From: an uncultured Dialister sp.
GTDB lineage: Bacteria; Bacillota; Negativicutes; Veillonellales; Dialisteraceae
Reading direction: 5' to 3'
NCBI GenBank assembly: GCA_902462205.1
Contig: CABQAR010000006.1
Coordinates: 22,770-86,769 of the forward strand
Length of the DNA stretch: 64,000 nucleotides
Part shown: piece after piece, positions 53,483 through 62,001 of the stretch
How the letters are laid out: each line of letters begins with the position of its first letter
Position numbering within the stretch: the stretch's first letter is position 1
The notes under the pieces: generated by a model
Database searches by the model: none
What the model was told of the DNA's origin: nothing
What the model saw: the letters and a program-made list of their open reading frames with translations, nothing else
Program-made: the position numbers and the translations under genes

Positions 53483-56400
53483 TTATACCTTGAACATACC
53501 CAGCTGGTCATCATATTTCCAAACTTCCAACATGCTTGATTTCCCATAAGGCACAGTGATTTCACCATACCTTTTGGAAACCTCTTTCATCGCTTCATCC
53601 TGTGTCAGGTCATCTGCATCCAATACATGCTGTTTCAATACCGTTTCATAATCGCGGATAAGCCATAGCCTTTCCTCCATTTCCTCCGTCATCTTGTCAT
53701 AATCAGAAACATCGATCATGATCTTCAACGACACAGGCACATCTTTCTCATACACAAGGAAATTCCTTTCCCCGTCTTCATATACCGCGCAAGCCTTGAG
53801 TTCCTCCCCGTAGCTTTCGCGGAAGCGGTTACAGAATTGAGGAAGCGCCGTCATCCACCAGTATTCCTCCGTCCAGCCGTGCATGCACTGGGGACCTCGG
53901 TCTTTTTTGCAGTTGAAATCCATCATGCTCGCATGTTCCAAATCGGAAAGACTGGCAAATTCTTTCGTCTTATCCGGCAGAAATTCTTTCTGATCCAGCG
54001 CTTCCGGTTTCTGTATCCTCGGCACGGCATCGATCTTTCTGCCCAGTTCCTCTTCATCCACAATATCATGCATGTCATGGCTGGCGAGCTTCCGCAATAC
54101 GGTTTCATAGCCGGGGTTCTTGTAGACAGGTGTCTTTGACTTTTCCTTCATGGCTTTCAGATTGCATGCCATGATCGCCATATTCTTCTCCACCGGCTTT
54201 CCGGCAGGCGGCATGCGATGGCGCAGCACACGGCCTGCGAGCTGTATGATGGAACGGTATGATGACGGCTCCACCACTGCCCAGTCGAAATCATGGTCAC
54301 GGCCGACTTCTTCTACCGGCGTTGCCACAAGGATGAATATGACATTCTTTTCCGGCGCGCTGTCCAGATGTTTCCGCACCGTTTCATCCTGAAAGTCCAC
54401 CATGGCCGGCTGCCCTTTCCTTTTGAGCACCCTGTCCAGATACCGTTCCTGCTCATGGCGGAGAAGGAGTATCTGTCTGCTGTGGTAGACCATCACACGG
54501 ACGGCTGTTTTCGGGCTCCATGCGCACTTCATGAAATACAGGGCCGCCTTCACACAGGGCCCGATATTTGCCATGCGCACCACGCCGAAGGAAACATTCT
54601 TTCCCGTTTTCTTGTCCACGACATGGTTCTTCGCATGCAGGTCCTCGACCGCCTTCCGCATGCTTTCGAAATACGCTTCTTCCTGCGTATGCGTTTCCGA
54701 AGACACCTCCTCCGTGCTGCAGGGCTGGATATAGCCGCGTCGTTTCACCATTTCCTGATTCAGCCTGTCCACCCGTTCCCCGATGAAATGGTCATGGGCG
54801 TTCCGATACAATGCATCGCCGGCATCCATGGTTTCCACATCCGTCCGGAACTCATCACAAAGGACGGCGGCACAGGAAATCTTCTTATTGAAAAAGGATC
54901 TATACGCACGCAGTCCCGCCCGGTACGAGCGGTACAGTCCTTCTGCCAGATCGGGCGGTATCGTCGCCGAAGAAATCGCCACATTCCGTCCGCAAAGGCC
55001 TGCCAAATGGACGAGCCTTGCTATCGCGATGAGGTCCTTCTGATTGAAATCATCAATCTCATCAATGACGAGGTCTGACGACATCAGGCGCAGCGACGGC
55101 AGGATATACCGTCCTCCCCGTGTCGTTTCCGTCGCGCCCATCATATGGTCGATCGTCGCTACAAGGACAGGCTTGTACAGGAACGCCCTGTTCTTCTTAG
55201 ATGCCTGCTCATCCACTGTCCGGCCTCTCCTGTCCGATTTATGAAAGAAGATGTCCAGAAAACGGGACTGCTCCTCATTTTCCGTATCCACATATTCCAG
55301 TTCTTCCGGCAGCAGCGGTTCTTCCGATGAATACTCCTTTTTATTTCCCTCCTGCTCTTTCTTTTTGCCTGCTTCCTTATCTTCCTCATGCAATTTAGCC
55401 ACAGCGCTGGAACCGATGAGGACGGCCAGATCATTCCTGTCCAGACGGATCCGTTCCCTGTATTCATCGCCGGTCTGCAGCGTCAGCGTACGAAGGCCGA
55501 GGGCAAGGATATACCGGAGCGACTTTCCGTCTCCCGATACCGCCTGCATGATTTTCGCATTGGCAAACGTCTTTCCGCAGCCCGTGCTTGCCATATTGAC
55601 GATGAAATATCTGCCGTCACCGCCATTTTTCTTTCGGAAGGAACGGATTTCTTTCACCGCCGTATCCTGCCATCGGAACGCCGCCGGACTTCTCTTCGCC
55701 AGTTCCGGAACATCGTACACGCTTTCCATCTGGTCACTGAAATAAGGAAGCCTGTGGACGATATGGGTGGCCTGTTCGCATACCCTGACAAGATGCTCCT
55801 CCAGATACTGTTTCTTCGCTCCCGTCTTCCTGTCCGTATTCGCCCACAAATCATTTTTCGCCCACCGGCTTTTATCCGTTTCCTCGGGCAGGGAAGAAAC
55901 ATAGTGGTCCGCCAGCATGAGGGACAGCCTTGCATAGTGCAGGATGGCGCGGAGGCCGGATCCGCCTTCCCCACCCTCCATGATATCCTCCAGCCTGTCG
56001 TAATTTTCCGCCAGCCGTCTGCACCACTTCTTCAAACATTTCCACCGGACAGGCGCATCTTCCAAAAGCAGCCCTTTGGGGAAAGAGAAACACTGTGCGC
56101 AGGATCCATCATCGCCCGTGTTCTCATACCCCCAGGACGCGGTCAGCTCTTCAAACATTTCATGAAAGGTAGGTTTTTTCATACCCCACCACTTATTCTT
56201 ATCCTTTTCAACAGGCAGTCTGTGATGGGACAGGATAATCCACATCAGGATCTTTGCAAGTGGCATCTTCTCTGTATCCCGCTTTTTCATATTTTCCTGT
56301 CCGTTTTCTTTTTCATCTATCTGAACAATCTTTTCTATATCTATCTGCCTGTTTCTGTTTTCAGCAGCATGAAGGATATCTTCTATATCCGCCGCCTTGA

Positions 56401-56953
56401 TTTTCCCATCTGCCAGATCTTCCAGCCATTTCTTATCGTTATCGGCCTTGCCTGCCGCCAGAACCACCGCTTCCAAGAGCTTGCAGGAAACCCACTCATG
56501 GCGGAACGGATCCCCCTTCTTCACCGTCTCCCCATTCTTTACGTTCAGCTTCTTCTGAAATAATTCCGAGCATTTCCCCCAGTCATGGAGCAGCGCCGCT
56601 ACCGCCGCCAGTGCTTTGATCAGCGGCAGATACTGCCAGTCATTCTCCCATTCATGATGAAGGATTTCCTTTTCCGTGAAATGGACAGGAATGATTCCCT
56701 CCTCGTTAAACATATCCCGTTTCCCCACGATCCAGACCAGCTCGCTGTGACTCCGGGAACGGATCCAATGGCAGGCCACCGCCGTATTTTTCGTGGCCGT
56801 CCGTTTCAGAAGCATCTGCACCGTTTGCAGACCCTCCCTCGTGATGACCGTTTTCCACGTATCATTTCCGATCCTGTCCGCAAAGCTGTCCAGAATCCTC
56901 CGTACCGTGGAAAGAGCCTTCTTCTCGCTCCTGCTCGTAAATATGACCATCAT
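53483..56953 (-). CDS. cas3f: Cas2-Cas3 fusion of type I-F
   Basis: A 1,156-residue protein. Residues 1-95 are a Cas2 domain (MMVIFTSRSEKKALSTVRRILDSF), then an HD nuclease (ALLHDWGK at about 120), an SF2 helicase with Walker A ASTGCGKTFANAK and the DEID box VIDEIDDF, and motif VI QLAGRVLRHR. It combines adaptation (with Cas1) and target DNA degradation, the hallmark of subtype I-F. It overlaps cas1 by four bases. Confidence 0.96.
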   Translation of the reverse strand: MMVIFTSRSEKKALSTVRRILDSFADRIGNDTWKTVITREGLQTVQMLLKRTATKNTAVACHWIRSRSHSELVWIVGKRDMFNEEGIIPVHFTEKEILHHEWENDWQYLPLIKALAAVAALLHDWGKCSELFQKKLNVKNGETVKKGDPFRHEWVSCKLLEAVVLAAGKADNDKKWLEDLADGKIKAADIEDILHAAENRNRQIDIEKIVQIDEKENGQENMKKRDTEKMPLAKILMWIILSHHRLPVEKDKNKWWGMKKPTFHEMFEELTASWGYENTGDDGSCAQCFSFPKGLLLEDAPVRWKCLKKWCRRLAENYDRLEDIMEGGEGGSGLRAILHYARLSLMLADHYVSSLPEETDKSRWAKNDLWANTDRKTGAKKQYLEEHLVRVCEQATHIVHRLPYFSDQMESVYDVPELAKRSPAAFRWQDTAVKEIRSFRKKNGGDGRYFIVNMASTGCGKTFANAKIMQAVSGDGKSLRYILALGLRTLTLQTGDEYRERIRLDRNDLAVLIGSSAVAKLHEEDKEAGKKKEQEGNKKEYSSEEPLLPEELEYVDTENEEQSRFLDIFFHKSDRRGRTVDEQASKKNRAFLYKPVLVATIDHMMGATETTRGGRYILPSLRLMSSDLVIDEIDDFNQKDLIAIARLVHLAGLCGRNVAISSATIPPDLAEGLYRSYRAGLRAYRSFFNKKISCAAVLCDEFRTDVETMDAGDALYRNAHDHFIGERVDRLNQEMVKRRGYIQPCSTEEVSSETHTQEEAYFESMRKAVEDLHAKNHVVDKKTGKNVSFGVVRMANIGPCVKAALYFMKCAWSPKTAVRVMVYHSRQILLLRHEQERYLDRVLKRKGQPAMVDFQDETVRKHLDSAPEKNVIFILVATPVEEVGRDHDFDWAVVEPSSYRSIIQLAGRVLRHRMPPAGKPVEKNMAIMACNLKAMKEKSKTPVYKNPGYETVLRKLASHDMHDIVDEEELGRKIDAVPRIQKPEALDQKEFLPDKTKEFASLSDLEHASMMDFNCKKDRGPQCMHGWTEEYWWMTALPQFCNRFRESYGEELKACAVYEDGERNFLVYEKDVPVSLKIMIDVSDYDKMTEEMEERLWLIRDYETVLKQHVLDADDLTQDEAMKEVSKRYGEITVPYGKSSMLEVWKYDDQLGMFKV

Positions 56954-57915
56954 GACCGTTCACCGCCCGTATACAGCCTGCTGCACGCCTTGACCTCGTC
57001 AAACATGAAATCCAGTGCCTTATGCTCCGTGAACTTCTGCAGGCATATCTGGCGGAACTCCCTGTCCCGCTGTCCCCACATGGCGCAGATAAAGCTCCAC
57101 GGAAGGACGATGGCGTCCTTGACCAAATCCGCCACATCAAAGACAAGGGCGCCCCTTCTCGTTTTTCCATGCATCACAGCAAATCCGTGGGGAATGCCAA
57201 GCACCCAGAGCGTCGTCGCCGCCAGTCCGTAAGCAAGATAATTTCCATGGTCAAGCAGCCTGTTCGCCGGCAGATCAGAATTCCGTTCCCTGACGAAATC
57301 CGTGTTTTCCGTATTCTTCGCCACATATTTATATAGCCGCTTCGTAAATTCCGCTTCCGCCACCAGCAGCTGTACGACCTCTCCGGCCTCCCCGATACGG
57401 CGCTCAAAAACGGAGCAGGCCTCCTCGATATATGCATCATCCGAGAAAAGACCTTCCTCCGCCAACTCTCCATCCTTGCTCCATACGTCTTGCAGAAACC
57501 GGATCCGTGCCTTCTGGAACTTTTTCGCCACGGCCAGCCTCTTTTTATCGTCAAACCAGAAAGATAGCCACCCCTGCACATATTCCGTCGGCCTGTACTC
57601 GCTCTGCGGATTCAGCCACTCCACCTCCGTACCGGCAAAGAGCGGCGTCGCCCCTCCTCCGCAGAAACCGACAAGCACGCCTGCGCCGGAAAGCAGCCGC
57701 ATCGCCGCCTGCGTGATGGAAGTACCGCTGCCCAGAAGAATGACGGTTGTGTTCGCAATGGGGATATTCCAGAACAAATTCTCCTTCTTCGTTTCCGTCA
57801 AATAAACAATCCGCCCATCCTTCTGCATCACCCTGCACTTCTCAAGATAATACAGATTCGCCCGTTTAGAATGAAGAATCGTCTTCAAATCCGACCTGAC
57901 AATGTCTTCTGTCAT
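56950..57915 (-). CDS. cas1: CRISPR integrase Cas1 (type I-F)
   Basis: A 321-residue Cas1 with the family start LKTILHSKRANLYYLEKCRVMQKDGRIVYL, the LGSGTSITQAAMRLLSGAGV segment, and the conserved Glu and His metal ligands (VAEAEFTKR near residue 190, IPHGFAVMHGKTRRG near 252). It inserts new spacers at the leader. First cas gene; 209 bp separate it from the RhuM-like gene, with no clear promoter in that gap. Confidence 0.96.
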   Translation of the reverse strand: MTEDIVRSDLKTILHSKRANLYYLEKCRVMQKDGRIVYLTETKKENLFWNIPIANTTVILLGSGTSITQAAMRLLSGAGVLVGFCGGGATPLFAGTEVEWLNPQSEYRPTEYVQGWLSFWFDDKKRLAVAKKFQKARIRFLQDVWSKDGELAEEGLFSDDAYIEEACSVFERRIGEAGEVVQLLVAEAEFTKRLYKYVAKNTENTDFVRERNSDLPANRLLDHGNYLAYGLAATTLWVLGIPHGFAVMHGKTRRGALVFDVADLVKDAIVLPWSFICAMWGQRDREFRQICLQKFTEHKALDFMFDEVKACSRLYTGGERS

Positions 57916-58124
57916 CAGAAACCTCCGTCAAATACATTCTGCAATGACCGCCTGCCAATCCACAGGCCTGTGATTTTCTCATGAAGCTTATGCCGTTTTC
58001 AAACCCATTATCCTCCTTTTCAGAATCAGAATCCATACCGGCTGCAAATCACGCCGGCATTTCTCCTGACTCAATCGGATAACTCCTTACAAAGGATGAT
58101 GCGCCCCAGCCTTTCCGACGTTAT

Positions 58125-58547
58125 TCATCCATGACGGAATCTCCTGGTAAGATCCTCTGAATACCGTCGAATCATATCCCCCCTTAATTGCTCCCCTCTT
58201 TGTGAGTTCACATGACATGCGATTGCCAATACCATGTCCGCGTTATAATGAGCTGTCTTTCGTGCCTGCAAGTTTCCCCTCATTGCCCCCTGCTTACAGT
58301 CAGCCAGCCGATAGCTGACCGCCACCCTTTCATCCAGCTCACCACGTTTCAGGATGGATCTGATATGCATGCTAATACTTTGTTTCGTCGTTTGAAAAAG
58401 CTCCGCTATTTCCTTTTGTGTCAGCCATATCTGACCATCAGCCACCAGTAATCCTATTTTTGCCACGATATCATCCGTATCATTTATGTTATTTTCAATT
58501 TTTTTCTTCTCTTTAATTCGCTGTCCATAAATCTTTTTAATCGTCAT
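58125..58547 (-). CDS. Truncated RhuM-family HTH protein upstream of the cas operon
   Basis: A 140-residue protein. An HTH (LTQKEIAELFQTTKQSISMHIRSIL) is followed by GELDERVAVSYRLA and the block YNADMVLAIACHVNSQRGEQLR, which correspond to the N-terminal third of RhuM-family proteins (usually over 300 residues). It ends shortly after that block; no continuation is seen in the 209 bp to cas1. AAGGAGGAG precedes the ATG. Its promoter (TATAAT at 58591-58586) is overlapped by a partial match to the crRNA-like element just upstream, so it is probably repressed by Cascade. It may be a toxin, a regulator or the first gene of the cas operon. Confidence 0.75.
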   Translation of the reverse strand: MTIKKIYGQRIKEKKKIENNINDTDDIVAKIGLLVADGQIWLTQKEIAELFQTTKQSISMHIRSILKRGELDERVAVSYRLADCKQGAMRGNLQARKTAHYNADMVLAIACHVNSQRGEQLRGDMIRRYSEDLTRRFRHG

Positions 58548-58585
58548 TATTTTCTTCTCCTCCTTAAATTCACAATATCATAAAT

Positions 58586-58607
58586 ATTATAATTACCATT
58601 TATATGG
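58586..58607 (-). promoter_or_regulatory. rhuM-like promoter and Cascade target site
   Basis: On the minus strand the sequence is CC followed by ATATAAATGGTAATTATA (58605-58588). It matches the crRNA-like spacer at 15 of 18 positions, with mismatches at 6, 9 and 12, and CC is the I-F PAM. The -10 TATAAT (58591-58586) overlaps its 3' end. Confidence 0.75.
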
Positions 58608-58636
58608 ATTTATAAAAATGATCAAACCACCTTTCC

Positions 58637-58710
58637 AAAATAAGCTGCCTATGCGGCAGATAATTATAATCACTATATATATTTTCTAAGCTGCTTGTTC
58701 AGCAGTTACC
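58637..58710 (-). ncRNA. crRNA-like regulatory RNA (CreA/CreR-type candidate)
   Basis: Minus-strand order: pseudo-repeat 1 (58710-58683), an 18-nt pseudo-spacer ATATATATAGTGATTATA (58682-58665), pseudo-repeat 2 (58664-58637). Pseudo-repeat 1 keeps the Cas6f hairpin by compensating changes (CTGCT/AGCAG instead of CTGCC/GGCAG) and ends CTTAGAAA, the normal 5' handle. The spacer is too short to be ordinary. It partly matches the promoter of the gene immediately downstream, with a PAM. This is the layout of the crRNA-like RNAs that direct Cascade to repress toxins or cas genes. Confidence 0.85.
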
Positions 58711-58713
58711 TAC

Positions 58714-58743
58714 ATTGTACACCATAATAAAAATAAACAGCAA
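58714..58743 (-). promoter_or_regulatory. Promoter of the crRNA-like RNA
   Basis: TTGCTG (58743-58738) and TACAAT (58719-58714) on the minus strand with an 18-bp spacer. Transcription would start near 58707, at the first bases of pseudo-repeat 1. Confidence 0.75.
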
Positions 58744-58814
58744 CCGCAAAATATTCTTAGTATGGATACATTCACGCCTTATTTTCATCACATTTCCTGA
58801 ACCGCTCCCTCAAT

Positions 58815-58858
58815 CCTAAAAAACCGGCACTGTTTTTCTTTCAGTGCCGGTTTCTGTT
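58815..58858 (-). terminator. Terminator of the sensor kinase operon
   Basis: AAACCGGCACT and AGTGCCGGTTT arms around a pyrimidine loop; T-rich on the minus-strand exit side. Confidence 0.8.
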
Positions 58859-60121
58859 TTAGAAGTCGAGGCGGAAATAAATGCGTCCTTCTTTCCATGA
58901 TACGTCTATGGTTCCATCGAGGAGCTTGACGATGTCGGTGGCCATGGAGAGGCCTACGCCGTAGCCTTTGATCTCGCTGCTGTGGGAGATGTCGTGGCGG
59001 TAAAAGCGTTCGAAGAATTTCGTGTAGTCGATGTCTTTTCCTTCCGCAAAGTCATTGGAAATCGTCAGGGCAAAGCCCTTTTCTTTTTTCTCCGCCGTGA
59101 TTTCCACCTGCACGCATCCTTTTTCGTCGCAGTATTTCACGGCGTTGTCCAGAAGGATTCCGAGGAGCTGTCCGAAGAGTTTTTCTTCTGACCGGACGCG
59201 GATGCCGGGCGGTATGCGGGTTTCGAGCGTTTTTCCCTGTTCGGCCGCCACCTGCCGGAAGTCGCCTGCGATGGTTTCCGTGGCTTGGGAAATGTCCACG
59301 TCTTCCAGTTTCAGGTCTTCTTTTTCTATTTCCCCGACCCGGGCGAGGGCGACGAGGTCGTTGATGAGGTTCGTCAGGCGTTTCGTCTGTTTGATGATGT
59401 TCCCTGTCCATTCGCTTTTTCCGCTGATGAGTTCGAGGGCCTCCGTATTCGCCGAGATGATCGCCACCGGTGTTTTCAGCTCGTGGCTGGCGTTGGTGAT
59501 GAACCGTTTCTGGTTTTCCATATTTCTCACGAAGGGCTTGATGGCCTTGCTGGAGAGGAAGGTGATGATGAGGAAGAAGAGGACGATGCAGAAGAGTCCG
59601 AGCGCCACGGAGTAGCTGAATATGGAGGAGAGGGCGAGGATATCGCGGGTGCAGTCGAAAAAGACGACGAGGGTGTCGCCGCTCGCGGTCTGCGTAATTT
59701 TGTAGTTGTAGTAGGCCCTGTCTTTGAGGAAGAAGTCTTCCGCTTCACCGCTCTGGAGGACCTGCACGGCGAGGTCGAAGGCTTCTTTCGCGTTGAAGGC
59801 GGCGATGTGGTTGACGTTGATGACCTTCGCCTCTTTTTTGTTCGCGTCGAAAAGGATGGAGAAATATCTCGCCTGATAGGAGAATTCCGGTGTTTCTTCC
59901 GCCCAGTTCCCGAATTCGAAGAGTCCTTTCCCCTGCGGCGCGAGGTCGGAGGGGATGGTGCCGCCGTTCTGCGAAATGATGTCGGTGATGGACGATATTT
60001 CATGGTGCACCCTGACGTAGAGGGATCCATTGATCAGTCCGACGGCGAGGACGATGATAGCCACGACGGAGGCGGTGGCCATCCATATGAATTTGCGGTG
60101 GAGCCTGCGTATCATATCCAT
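58859..60121 (-). CDS. Sensor histidine kinase
   Basis: A 420-residue kinase. It has two membrane helices (about 12-33 and 165-190) flanking an extracytoplasmic sensor region, then an H-box NASHELKTPVAIISANTE, an N-box ILLDNAVKYCDEKG and a glycine box GYGVGLSMATDIV. It lacks a clear HAMP domain. It is the last gene of an operon with a response regulator and a small RelA-type protein. The signal is unknown. Confidence 0.9.
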   Translation of the reverse strand: MDMIRRLHRKFIWMATASVVAIIVLAVGLINGSLYVRVHHEISSITDIISQNGGTIPSDLAPQGKGLFEFGNWAEETPEFSYQARYFSILFDANKKEAKVINVNHIAAFNAKEAFDLAVQVLQSGEAEDFFLKDRAYYNYKITQTASGDTLVVFFDCTRDILALSSIFSYSVALGLFCIVLFFLIITFLSSKAIKPFVRNMENQKRFITNASHELKTPVAIISANTEALELISGKSEWTGNIIKQTKRLTNLINDLVALARVGEIEKEDLKLEDVDISQATETIAGDFRQVAAEQGKTLETRIPPGIRVRSEEKLFGQLLGILLDNAVKYCDEKGCVQVEITAEKKEKGFALTISNDFAEGKDIDYTKFFERFYRHDISHSSEIKGYGVGLSMATDIVKLLDGTIDVSWKEGRIYFRLDF

Positions 60122-60149
60122 AAGGGTACCTTCTGTTTCTGTATGTCAA

Positions 60150-60824
60150 TCAGCGGGAGACGATCTGGAGGCGGAAGTCGCCGTTTTTTTCTCCTGCTAT
60201 CTGTATATTTCCATGAACGGCCTCGATTTTTTCTCTGAGGTAGGAAATATACATCCAGACGATGCCGATATCCGTGCCTGCTTCATCGCTCCAGACATGG
60301 CGGAAAAGCTCGTCGGTGGAGATGGTCTTCCCTTCGTTCATCATGAGGTAGGAAAGGAGCTTCGTTTCCTTGCCCGACAGTCGGACGGAACTGGTGCAGG
60401 AAAGCTCCTGTTCCGCCACGTCCAGCTCGACGTCGCCTTTTTTCAGCTTCGTCGGCGTGAATTCGCCCATGCGCCTTGTCATGGAACGGATGCGGGCGAG
60501 CAGCTCCCCCATGGCGAACGGTTTGGCGAGGTAGTCGTCCGCACCTGCATCAAGGCCGGTGATGCGGTCTTCCACCTCCGATTTGGCGGTCAGCATGATG
60601 ACCGGCGTCACGTCGCCGCTGTCACGGATGCGTTTCAGCGCTTCAATGCCGTCCATTTTCGGCATCATGATATCGAAAACCATGCAGCCGTAGGAGTTCT
60701 CCCTCGCCTTTTCCGTGGCGGCGAGCCCGTCATAGACGGCGTCCACCTCGTAGCCGAAATGCTTCAGCACCGCCGCAAGGGCGTCTGACATGGCCTTTTC
60801 GTCTTCTGCTATCAATATTTTCAT
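60150..60824 (-). CDS. OmpR-family response regulator
   Basis: A 224-residue regulator. The receiver has IAEDEKAM, the phosphoacceptor Asp in VFDIMMPKMDG, and MLTAKSE; the C-terminal winged helix contains LSGKETKLLSYLMMNEGK and the YISYLREKIE end. It overlaps the RelA-like gene upstream by four bases and lies 28 bp before the kinase gene. Confidence 0.93.
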   Translation of the reverse strand: MKILIAEDEKAMSDALAAVLKHFGYEVDAVYDGLAATEKARENSYGCMVFDIMMPKMDGIEALKRIRDSGDVTPVIMLTAKSEVEDRITGLDAGADDYLAKPFAMGELLARIRSMTRRMGEFTPTKLKKGDVELDVAEQELSCTSSVRLSGKETKLLSYLMMNEGKTISTDELFRHVWSDEAGTDIGIVWMYISYLREKIEAVHGNIQIAGEKNGDFRLQIVSR

Positions 60825-61441
60825 TCTGTTCCACCTTCTTCACGGATGAGCTTGCGGATCGTCTGCATGGAAATATCGCAGGACGCCAGTTCATCGGCGC
60901 AGCGTTTCAGCTCCTGCTCGATAAGCGGCGCATTCCGAATGTGGCGCTTGTATTTCATTTCATGCTCCAGACTCGCCCACGAATCCATCGCGATGGTGCG
61001 GAGCTGTATTTCCACGAAGAAATGGCCCGGATTATCCCCGCGGGCATCCTCATACGGCGCCTCGACCGACAGGATCATGTGGTAACTGCGGTACCCGTTC
61101 GGCTTCACATCCAGTATATAATCCTTTTCCTTCACCACGGTGATGCCCGGCAAAGCTTTGATCCGTGAAATATTTTTGTAAATATCGTCGATAAACCGGC
61201 AGACGACACGGAACCCGATGGCATCCCGCACCTCGCAGAGCGCCGAATAAGGAGTCAGCGGCAATCCCCGCGCCTCCAGCTTCGCCTGCATGCTCTTCTC
61301 CGATTTCAGCCGGTAACGCAGATGCTCATAAATCAATTCTCCCGAATCATCCTTATGCGCCTTCGCATACCGCTCCATGGAAGCCGCCATCATCCGCATG
61401 ACCGCCTCCAAAGAATCCTTGTACTTCCCATATATATCCAT
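60821..61441 (-). CDS. Small alarmone synthetase (RelA/SpoT domain only)
   Basis: A 206-residue protein with one (p)ppGpp synthetase domain: VRDAIGFRVVCRFIDDIYK, YILDVKPNGYRSYHMIL (G-loop region) and FVEIQLRTIAMDSWASLEHEMKYK, with the catalytic Glu and EIQLRT motif. It lacks hydrolase and ACT domains. It resembles RelP/RelQ-type synthetases, usually stress-induced. It is the first gene of an operon with the two-component system (ATGA overlap with the regulator). A TATAAT near 61476 is a likely promoter. Confidence 0.88.
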   Translation of the reverse strand: MDIYGKYKDSLEAVMRMMAASMERYAKAHKDDSGELIYEHLRYRLKSEKSMQAKLEARGLPLTPYSALCEVRDAIGFRVVCRFIDDIYKNISRIKALPGITVVKEKDYILDVKPNGYRSYHMILSVEAPYEDARGDNPGHFFVEIQLRTIAMDSWASLEHEMKYKRHIRNAPLIEQELKRCADELASCDISMQTIRKLIREEGGTE

Positions 61442-61635
61442 ATGATAAACCTCTTTTACATAAGTATGCCTAAATTATAGCACAGGAAAAACGCCCTCCG
61501 GCAAACAGGAGCCCGCCACTTGGCCGCATACGCCCTGCCACATCATCCGAGCAGCACAAAAAAAGCCAACGCCCATCAGACATCAGCCATCAGAAAAGAA
61601 ACCAATAAGACTTTCAATACGTCTGTTTCGGACAT

Positions 61636-61800
61636 AAAAAAAGCTGACGCAGTTTTATACGTCAGCGATTCGCTCTTAAATAAGAGGGCGAGACTGTCAG
61701 AGTACCCTCGTCCGCCTGTCAGTGATAGGGTTTCAACACCGGATACTCGGCTCCACCCATCTGGCAACTCTATTGTAGCAAAAAAACAGGAAAAATAAAA
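61636..61800 (-). ncRNA. Putative structured small RNA, copy B
   Basis: Promoter (TTTTAT 61800-61795; TACAAT 61777-61772; 17-bp spacer), then a transcript beginning TTGCCAGATGGGTGGAGC, the CCCTATCAC core, and a terminator (61635-61666) GCTGACG/CGTCAGC with a seven-T tail. It matches copy A at 46494-46661 in sequence at conserved blocks and in pairing elsewhere. It lies just beyond the leader-distal end of array 2, as copy A does for array 1. Confidence 0.65.
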
Positions 61801-62001
61801 TTGCCGGTCGATAAACGTTCGTTTATTTTCTAAACTGCCTACGCGGCAGATAACCTTCGAAGGCAAAGTTCGGAATACTTACCAACGTTTCTAAACTGCC
61901 TATGCGGCAGGTAACAGTATTTAATACCGTGGTTTTCAGCAAAAGTTAGGATTTTGCCTACTATCTTACATACCATCATTTTTATTTTTTTGTTAGTTTA
62001 T

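Noticed and set aside
58665..58682. Reading the 18-nt segment as an ordinary decayed spacer
   Set aside because: A dedicated promoter, compensated repeat hairpin and PAM-adjacent match in the neighbouring promoter are hard to explain by decay alone.
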